DNA from: JBCCGG01 sp039029395
Lineage (GTDB): Bacteria; Pseudomonadota; Alphaproteobacteria; Kiloniellales; JAKSDN01
Reading direction: 5' to 3'
Assembly: GCA_039029395.1 (NCBI GenBank)
Contig: JBCCGG010000062.1
Span: forward strand, 1 to 27,866
Length of the DNA: 27,866 bases
Part shown: positions 23,335 to 27,866 of the stretch, one piece after another
Numbering within the stretch: the stretch's first letter is position 1
Layout: every line of letters begins with the position of its first letter
Notes under the pieces: model-generated
What the model was told of the DNA's origin: nothing
Seen by the model: the letters and a program-made list of their open reading frames with translations, nothing else
Databases searched by the model: none
Position numbers and translations under genes: made by a program

Positions 23335-24003
23335 ATGAGCGAACGGGTCAGCCTGACCACCTCGGGTGGTCACAGCCTTTCAGCCTATTTGGCCACTCCC
23401 GACGAAGGGGCGCCGCGCGGTGCCCTCGTTGTCTGCCAGGAGATCTTTGGGGTCAACCGGCACATTCGGGCGATCACCGACGGCTTTGCGAACGAAGGTT
23501 ATCTGGCGATCGCGCCGGCCCTTTTCGACCGAGTTAAGCCGGACGTCGAGCTTGGCTACGACGAAGAGGATGTCGCCGAGGGCCGCCGGCTGCGCCCCCA
23601 GGTTGCCTGGGACGATGCGGTCGAGGACATCCAGGCAGCGGTCGAGCACGTGGCCGGCGCCGGCAAGACTGGTGTGATCGGCCATTGCTGGGGTGGCAGC
23701 CTGGCGTGGCTCGCCGCCTGCCGGCTCGGTATCGACGCGGCGGTCTGCTACTACGGCGGCCACATTTTCGAGCACCGGGCAGAGACGCCGAACTGTCCGG
23801 TTCTGATGCATTTCGGCGAGATCGATCAAGCCATTCCCATGGATCAGGTGGCGGCCATCCGGGAGCTTCATACCGGAGCGCAGATCTTCACCTATCCGGC
23901 CGGCCACGGCTTCAACTGCGATTTGCGCGGCAGCTACGATCAGGACAGCGCGACCTTGGCCGCCGACCGAACCAACAATTTCCTCCTGGAGCACATCGGC
24001 TGA
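23335..24003 (+). CDS. Dienelactone hydrolase-family alpha/beta hydrolase
   Basis: 222 residues from ATG 23335 with GGGGGAG upstream; an in-frame extension to 23287 is not supported. Catalytic residues of the DLH family are present: Cys118 in GVIGHCWGG, Asp164 in GEIDQAIP, His191 in AGHGFNC, and Glu36 in CQEIFGVN. DLH proteins open enol-lactones such as dienelactone in the chlorocatechol pathway, but many homologues outside such clusters act on unknown esters. No aromatic degradation genes are nearby, so the substrate is unknown. The stop is overlapped by the apparent CTG start of the protease. Confidence 0.93.
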   Translation: MSERVSLTTSGGHSLSAYLATPDEGAPRGALVVCQEIFGVNRHIRAITDGFANEGYLAIAPALFDRVKPDVELGYDEEDVAEGRRLRPQVAWDDAVEDIQAAVEHVAGAGKTGVIGHCWGGSLAWLAACRLGIDAAVCYYGGHIFEHRAETPNCPVLMHFGEIDQAIPMDQVAAIRELHTGAQIFTYPAGHGFNCDLRGSYDQDSATLAADRTNNFLLEHIG

Positions 24004-24743
24004 TTCGGCTCACGCGGCTCCTGCTCCTGGTTTGTCTGCTCGCCACGCCCCAAGCCGCCGCGCAGGAGCGCGACAGCTTGCCAGGCATCATCGGCAGCGA
24101 CGACCGAGTTCTGCTCGACCCGACTGCGTGGCCCTGGACAGCGCTCGGCCGGGTCAACCGGGAGGGCGGCGGCTTTTGCACCGGCACGCTGGTCGCCCCA
24201 GACCTGGTGCTGACCGCCGGGCACTGTCTCTACGACAGGCGCAGCGGCCGGCGCCTTTCGCCGGACCGGCTTCACTTCGTGGCCGGCTATCGCCGAGGCG
24301 AGTTCCTGGCGCACTCGGTCGCCCGGGACATCCGACAGCCGGTTGCCTACGACGTTGAAGCGCCGGCAGATGCCGGCAAGCTGGCCAACGACTGGGCTCT
24401 GCTGGTGCTCGAGCGGCCCATGGACATCGAGCCGATCGGGGTTCGACCTGTGAAAGGCCCTGCCGACGCGGCCTTGCTGCTGGCCGGATATGCCCAAGAC
24501 CGCCCTCACCTACTCTCCCTTCATGAAGGCTGCGCCGTCCAAACCCGGGCGGCGGGGCTGCCACTCTTTACCCATACCTGCGATGCGGCGCGCGGCGGGT
24601 CGGGCGCGCCTCTGTTGGTCAAGACGCCAGATGGCTTTGCCCTGGTCGGGCTGCATGTGGGTGTGATCAACGCGGCCTCCCGGCCCGAAGGCCTGGCGGT
24701 CCACGCGCCGGCCTTTCTCCCCGCACTCGAGGCGCGCCCTTAA
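24000..24743 (+). CDS. Secreted trypsin/V8-like serine protease with apparent CTG start
   Basis: 247 residues if started at CTG 24000, which overlaps the DLH stop (CTGA) and has a GGAG eight bases upstream. No ATG, GTG or TTG in frame would give a complete signal peptide: the frame before 24000 lies in the DLH gene and is not protease-like, and the next Met is residue 141. The N-terminus LIRLTRLLLLVCLLATPQAA is a clear signal peptide. The triad is His75 (LTAGHC), Asp131 (LANDWAL) and Ser201 (RGGSGAP), with disulfide pairs Cys60-Cys76 and Cys178-Cys194. It is exported, probably periplasmic or secreted. Substrate unknown. ATT 24003 is another possible start. Confidence 0.87.
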   Translation: MIRLTRLLLLVCLLATPQAAAQERDSLPGIIGSDDRVLLDPTAWPWTALGRVNREGGGFCTGTLVAPDLVLTAGHCLYDRRSGRRLSPDRLHFVAGYRRGEFLAHSVARDIRQPVAYDVEAPADAGKLANDWALLVLERPMDIEPIGVRPVKGPADAALLLAGYAQDRPHLLSLHEGCAVQTRAAGLPLFTHTCDAARGGSGAPLLVKTPDGFALVGLHVGVINAASRPEGLAVHAPAFLPALEARP

Positions 24744-24752
24744 GGCCGCAAT

Positions 24753-24781
24753 TTGGCGTTTTGCAAGAGCGGGTCTAGACT
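24753..24781 (+). promoter_or_regulatory. Candidate promoter of the dodecin gene
   Basis: TTGGCG (24753-24758), 17-base spacer, TAGACT (24776-24781). The leader would be about 60 bases and includes a GGTGCG/CGCACC hairpin (24792-24810). Confidence 0.5.
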
Positions 24782-24791
24782 GCCCGTGGTG

Positions 24792-24810
24792 GGTGCGGCA
24801 AGAGCGCACC
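24792..24810 (+). other. Hairpin in the dodecin 5' leader
   Basis: GGTGCG and CGCACC form a 6-bp stem with a 7-base loop. It lies between the predicted transcription start and ATG 24848. No T-run follows, so it is not a simple terminator. A weak call. Confidence 0.35.
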
Positions 24811-24847
24811 TATCATTCTGCAACGGTTGAACTTGGGGGAGCAAACC

Positions 24848-25060
24848 ATGGGCGAAAGCGTCTATAAAGTGATCGAGCTGGTCGGCACCAGCACGGAATC
24901 CTGGGAAAAAGCGGCAGCCGCCGCGGTCAAGCGCGCGAGCAAGAGCCTGCGGGATTTGCGGGTGGCCGAAGTCTCCACCCTGGATATGGCGATCAAGAAC
25001 GGCAAGGTCGAAGCCTACCGGGCCAAGGTCAAGGTCTCCTTCAAGTTCGAAGGCGACTGA
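24848..25060 (+). CDS. Dodecin (flavin-binding dodecamer protein)
   Basis: 70 residues from ATG 24848 with GGGGGAG seven bases upstream. The sequence follows the dodecin pattern: SVYKVIELVGTSTESWEKAA, then VKRASKSLRDLRVAEVSTLD, then the beta strand VEAYRAKVKVSFKFEGD. Trp26 in the SWE motif is the residue that stacks on flavin in characterised dodecins. Dodecins store or buffer FMN/riboflavin and form hollow dodecamers in the cytoplasm. It has a candidate promoter and converges with the Fae-like gene. Confidence 0.94.
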   Translation: MGESVYKVIELVGTSTESWEKAAAAAVKRASKSLRDLRVAEVSTLDMAIKNGKVEAYRAKVKVSFKFEGD

Positions 25061-25081
25061 TCCCGACCGTTAGGCCCCGTC

Positions 25082-25630
25082 TCAGATCTTTCCGTCGAGG
25101 CCCATCTGGTAGTACTTGTGAACGATCTCCTCCTGGTGCTCTAACAGCCAGTCGATCGAGGGCTCGTTCGCCATGGCCTTGTGAATCGCAAGCGCGGTCG
25201 CCTTGCGGTGGATGTCGAACAGCGCCTTGTGATCGAGGCCGTCATCCTCGCTGACGCCGGGATTGAGCCACACCGAGACGATGATGCCGAGGTCGTTGGC
25301 CCGCTCTTTCGGAATGTCGCCGGCGCGCACCGCGTCGAGCACCCCGTTGGCGATCGCGCCCTGGACCGTGCCCATCAGGATGTTGGTGTAGCGGTTGTTG
25401 TTGACCGTCACCTTGCTGACCATGAGGGTCGCCGGGCGCACCATGATGTCGGTGTTCATGATCGCCAGGACCTTGGTGTGGCCCTTGACCTGATCGCCCA
25501 TGAGCGTTGCGAAGGCGGTGCCGACCGGCCCGTCCAGCTCGCCGATCACGACCTCCGGCTCGGCGGCGGTGCCCGGCGGGCCACCGGCCACCAAGGCTTC
25601 GCCCACGCGCAACACGATTCGCTCGCTCAT
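25082..25630 (-). CDS. Formaldehyde-activating enzyme (Fae)-like protein lacking the catalytic His
   Basis: 182 residues from ATG 25630 with a GGAGGGG site upstream; an in-frame ATG at 25657 precedes that site. Fae joins formaldehyde to tetrahydromethanopterin. The family outline is present: RVGEALV, FATLMGD, RPATLMVSKVTV, GTVQGAIANGVLDAVRAGDI and the RKATALAIHKAM helix. Methylobacterium Fae has a catalytic His in EVAHIDLIIG; aligned on that glycine, this protein has Glu24 (AAEPEVVIG). It also carries a longer C-terminus after residue 150 (WLLEHQEEIVHKYYQMG). It could be one of the Fae paralogues (Fae2/Fae3-like) with a different role. No methanopterin biosynthesis genes are in the window. 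Confidence 0.85.
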   Translation of the reverse strand: MSERIVLRVGEALVAGGPPGTAAEPEVVIGELDGPVGTAFATLMGDQVKGHTKVLAIMNTDIMVRPATLMVSKVTVNNNRYTNILMGTVQGAIANGVLDAVRAGDIPKERANDLGIIVSVWLNPGVSEDDGLDHKALFDIHRKATALAIHKAMANEPSIDWLLEHQEEIVHKYYQMGLDGKI

Positions 25631-25746
25631 CTGCAATCCCCCTCCAAAGCCGTTCATAGAATGTCGAGTCGCCTAATGGCGCGCCGGGATGATATCCTCT
25701 ATGACGTCCCAGGCAAGGGCCGTACAAGAGCAAGGACGCCTGTCAC

Positions 25747-26301
25747 ATGAAGCGATTTCCCACATTGGCCTGGCTTGGCCTCGCGCTCCTGCTGCTGGGC
25801 GCCTGCGCGACCCCGCCGACGCCCTATCAGCCGGGCCCGCCGATCAACACCTATGGCTACAGCCAGGACCAGATCGACAACACCACCTGGCGGGTCAGCT
25901 TCGCCGGAAACTCCGTGACCAGCCGCTTCACGGTGGAGGACTATCTGCTCTATCGTTCGGCCGAAATCGCCGTCGAATCGGGTGCCGACGGATTCGTCGT
26001 GTTGCAGGACACGGTCGAGACCAACACCGCCTATCGGGGCACCACCACCTATCCCTATTCGCCGTTCTACTATGGCGGCTTCGCTTACGGCGGCTATCGG
26101 CGGCCCTTTTACGGCTACGGCTTCGGTTATGGTCCCAGCTTCGGCTATACCGACCTGACGCCGATCAACAGCTACACCGGCTTCGCCAAGATCCGCCTGT
26201 TCAAGGAGATCGCCCCCGAGGGCCTGGGCCCCGCCTACGATGCCCGGGCGATTCTCCAGACCATTGGCCGCAAGATCATTCGGCCGAGCCCGAGCGGATA
26301 G
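25747..26301 (+). CDS. CC0125/CC1285-type lipoprotein
   Basis: 184 residues from ATG 25747. The signal peptide ends in the lipobox LLLGAC, with Cys20 lipidated by Lgt. The mature region has a beta-rich core (WRVSFAGNSVTSRFTVEDYL, then AEIAVESGADGFVVLQD) and a Gly/Tyr-rich stretch at about 95-130 (YYGGFAYGGYRRPFYGYGFG) that may be flexible. It resembles the alphaproteobacterial lipoprotein family described as CC0125/CC1285, whose function is unknown. It probably faces the periplasm from the outer membrane. Its ribosome site (AAGGA, 10 bases) is moderate. Nothing in the neighbourhood suggests its job. Confidence 0.87.
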   Translation: MKRFPTLAWLGLALLLLGACATPPTPYQPGPPINTYGYSQDQIDNTTWRVSFAGNSVTSRFTVEDYLLYRSAEIAVESGADGFVVLQDTVETNTAYRGTTTYPYSPFYYGGFAYGGYRRPFYGYGFGYGPSFGYTDLTPINSYTGFAKIRLFKEIAPEGLGPAYDARAILQTIGRKIIRPSPSG

Positions 26302-26319
26302 CGGACGAAACGTTGCATC

Positions 26320-26823
26320 ATGAGAAGGTTGAGCTGCTCCCGTTGGCCCCGATGTACAGCCAGCGTTAGACGGCAAGTCGATGGCTTGGTAATGAACCTA
26401 GGCCAGGCGCTTGGCGGCGATCTGGTCGGCGTCTACCTACATGGCTCCCTGGCCTCTGGGGGATTTGACCCGGCGCGCAGCGACATCGACATCTTGGTGG
26501 TCGCGAGGCGCCCTCTCGACGAGGCGACGCGCCGGCGCTTGGCAGCCTGCGTCTGCGCACGCTCGGGCCACCCGTGCCCGGTCGAGGTCTCCGTCCTGGC
26601 CGCAGCAGCGCTTCAGACCTGGTGCTACCCGCCACCCTATGAGTTCCACTTCGGCGAGACGCTGCGCAGAGGATTTGAGGAAGGTCTTGAAAGCACCGAC
26701 TGGTCGCCCGCACCCTCCAGGACCCGCGGCGATCCGGATCTGGCGGCCCATATCACTCATTTGCAGAGCGACGGCGTCGCGCTCGCCGGGCAAACCGTTA
26801 ACTCTCCGCGAACTCCAGGATGA
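26320..26823 (+). pseudogene. AadA-like nucleotidyltransferase gene, 3'-truncated
   Basis: The N-terminal nucleotidyltransferase domain of an aminoglycoside adenylyltransferase-like protein is complete: GVYLHGSLASGGFDPARSDI with the Gly-Ser and metal-binding Asp-x-Asp (DIDILVV). The segment FHFGETLRRGFEEGL and DLAAHITHLQSDGVALAG match the start of the C-terminal DUF4111-like domain, where AadA proteins continue for about 100 more residues. Here the frame stops after VNSPRTPG at 26823, and the last 26 bases are the 3' end of the convergent VOC gene. The truncation point therefore coincides with that gene. This is most likely a degraded remnant and not an active resistance gene. No ribosome site is visible before ATG 26320. 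Confidence 0.72.
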
Positions 26824-27655
26824 CCCCGCAGGCCTCGCTGGCCGGCACGCGAACGATCTCGTCGCCGCCGTAGCGGAAGCGCACGCGGCCGAGCTCCAGC
26901 GCGTCGCCGGTCTTGGCGATGTTGCTGACCCTGAGTCGCAGGGCGATTGGCCAAGGGCAGTCGTAGTCGGGCATATCCAAGGCGCCCGGCTGCAGGCGCT
27001 GCAAATGGCGGGCATCGGCGAAGCGGATCTCGGCGCCACCGCTCTGTACCGCAACCACGCCGTCGGCCACGCGCACCCGGTCGTAGCCGAATAGCTTGCC
27101 GTAGGCGAGCGCGAGCGCGCTGGGATCCTCCACCGCGACGGTCATCGCGGCGATCGAAAGCGCGCCGTTGGCGTGCTCCAACCAGGCTGGGCGGCGCACC
27201 AGCTCCGGCGTCAGGTGATGGCAGATGAAGGCGGAGAGGTCCGGCGTCGCCTCCGCGGCGGGATAGACCAGGCGAAAGGCCGGCTTGGCCTCGCCCTCGG
27301 GCAGGTCCAGAAGGCGCGCCAAGTCCTTCGGCCCGTCCGCCGCGATGCCGGCCTCGGCCAGGCGCGCGGCCGCGGCCTCGGCGTCGCCGGTCGCGAAGGC
27401 GAGGCCCATCAGGCCCTCGCGGGTCTCTAGGAACCTGTCCAGATTGTTGGTGAATTGGCTCGGATCCAAGATACCGAGCAGCTCGATGTAATCCTCTGGG
27501 AACATGATGCAGTAGTTGGCCGTGCCCCAGCCGATATGCCGGCCGCGCGGCGACAGGGTGAAGCCGAGCCGCTGCCAGGTCTCGTGCGCACCCTCCAGAT
27601 CGCGCACCCCGACCAGCACGTGATCAATGCCGCTGATGGCCCCCGAATCGGACAT
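26798..27655 (-). CDS. VOC/glyoxalase-like domain protein
   Basis: 285 residues from ATG 27655. The N-terminal half is a vicinal-oxygen-chelate module: GIDHVLVGVRDLEGAHETWQ, then GFTLSPRGRHIGWGTANYCI, then DYIELLGILD, with His12 and Glu59 as plausible metal ligands. A second similar module follows at about 165-280, giving the two-module glyoxalase-like (PF13468-type) layout. Function is unknown; the family includes isomerases, dioxygenases and lyases. There is no Shine-Dalgarno before the ATG, but TTGTTC, 16 bases, TAGACT ends five bases before it, so the transcript may be leaderless. It converges on the truncated nucleotidyltransferase gene with a 26-base overlap. Confidence 0.88.
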   Translation of the reverse strand: MSDSGAISGIDHVLVGVRDLEGAHETWQRLGFTLSPRGRHIGWGTANYCIMFPEDYIELLGILDPSQFTNNLDRFLETREGLMGLAFATGDAEAAAARLAEAGIAADGPKDLARLLDLPEGEAKPAFRLVYPAAEATPDLSAFICHHLTPELVRRPAWLEHANGALSIAAMTVAVEDPSALALAYGKLFGYDRVRVADGVVAVQSGGAEIRFADARHLQRLQPGALDMPDYDCPWPIALRLRVSNIAKTGDALELGRVRFRYGGDEIVRVPASEACGVILEFAES

Positions 27656-27660
27656 GGCTC

Positions 27661-27688
27661 AGTCTAGCCCGGAAAGTATAAGGAACAA
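27661..27688 (-). promoter_or_regulatory. Candidate leaderless promoter of the VOC gene
   Basis: Minus strand TTGTTC (27688-27683), 16-base spacer, TAGACT (27666-27661), then five bases to the ATG at 27655. The predicted start coincides with the start codon. Confidence 0.5.
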
Positions 27689-27728
27689 CAGACCGTTAGG
27701 GACACGCGACTGCGCGGCCGGTGCACTA

Positions 27729-27866
27729 GAGCATTTTCTGATCACTTGGGATCATATCCTGCAGCGACGAAATAGTTTCGGCATTCTTGTGGTGTGAAGA
27801 TATCGACGGCTTGAGCGATGGCGTCCCAGAGATCATCGACGGTGCGTGCTGCGACGGCCTTGAGGA
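27729..27866 (-). mobile_element. Right-edge fragment of an IS630-like insertion sequence
   Basis: From about 27729 the sequence GAGCATTTTCTGATCACTTG follows a TA dinucleotide (27727-27728), and IS630/Tc1-mariner elements insert at TA. The transposase C-terminus follows inside. Only one end is in the window, so the inverted repeat and target duplication cannot be checked. The exact boundary is approximate. Confidence 0.6.
27742..27866 (-). CDS. IS630-family transposase, C-terminal part (cut by window edge)
   Basis: The minus strand encodes 40 residues ending at TGA 27742-27744: LKAVAARTVDDLWDAIAQAV, then the terminal segment DIFTPQECRNYFVAAGYDPK. The ending FTPxECxNYFxxAGY is typical of IS630-family transposases of alphaproteobacteria, as I recall. 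The rest of the gene lies outside the window, so it is unknown whether it is intact. Confidence 0.8.
   Translation of the reverse strand, partial: LKAVAARTVDDLWDAIAQAVDIFTPQECRNYFVAAGYDPK

Noticed and set aside
26360..26375. GTTAGAC resembling an integron attC core beside the AadA-like gene
   Set aside because: No paired inverse core (RYYYAAC) or attC-like hairpin was seen nearby, and the 7-mer pattern is common by chance. No integrase is present.

Overview
This is a GC-rich chromosomal segment of a bacterium that looks like an alphaproteobacterium, probably Rhodospirillales or a close relative. The indicators are the order ilvE / MarR (PetP-like) / OmpR-type regulator (PetR-like) / EnvZ-like kinase, a phasin with TGC-N3-GCA boxes, an NDUFAF7-type methyltransferase next to lgt, a UbiK-type small protein, and a 233-residue L25/Ctc with an acidic tail. 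Organism assignment is inference from gene content, not from a marker gene. Genes are tightly packed: no gene-free stretch exceeds 300 bases, and the longest gaps are about 180 bases (hpsN-like/lacI and ilvE/petP).

Layout. 1-4722 is an accessory catabolic block: a LysR regulator cut by the window edge, then a DegT aminotransferase translationally coupled to an HpsN-like (histidinol dehydrogenase family) dehydrogenase, divergent from a LacI regulator whose probable operators are visible. 4719-8897 holds a GreA/GreB-family factor, ilvE, and the divergent petP-petR-envZ signalling genes. 8899-9669 holds two tandem small secreted six-cysteine paralogues that I cannot assign. 9741-13741 runs on the minus strand: CsaA, phasin, TetR, YbaK, ProC, YbjN and UbiK-like. 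13855-20737 runs on the plus strand: hldD-lgt-methyltransferase, pgeF, an M24 pita-bread protein without the usual metal ligands, a possible 22-residue membrane peptide, a duplicated-domain lipoprotein and prs. 20820-24743 carries rplY-pth-ychF, a dienelactone hydrolase and a secreted serine protease that seems to use a CTG start. 24848 to the end carries dodecin, a Fae-like protein lacking the expected catalytic histidine, a lipoprotein, a 3'-truncated aminoglycoside-adenylyltransferase-like gene, a glyoxalase-like (VOC) protein, and the end of an IS630-like element running off the right edge.

Most of the window is ordinary housekeeping, and I see no complete novel defence or mobile system. 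The items most worth a second look are the HpsN-like/DegT/LacI module, the six-cysteine pair, the Fae-like protein with Glu at the catalytic His position, the M24 protein without metal ligands, and a recurring promoter arrangement in which the -10 box lies 5-7 nt before an ATG that has no Shine-Dalgarno sequence (petP, the upstream six-cysteine gene and the VOC gene), suggesting leaderless transcripts. All promoters, operators and hairpins were found by eye.
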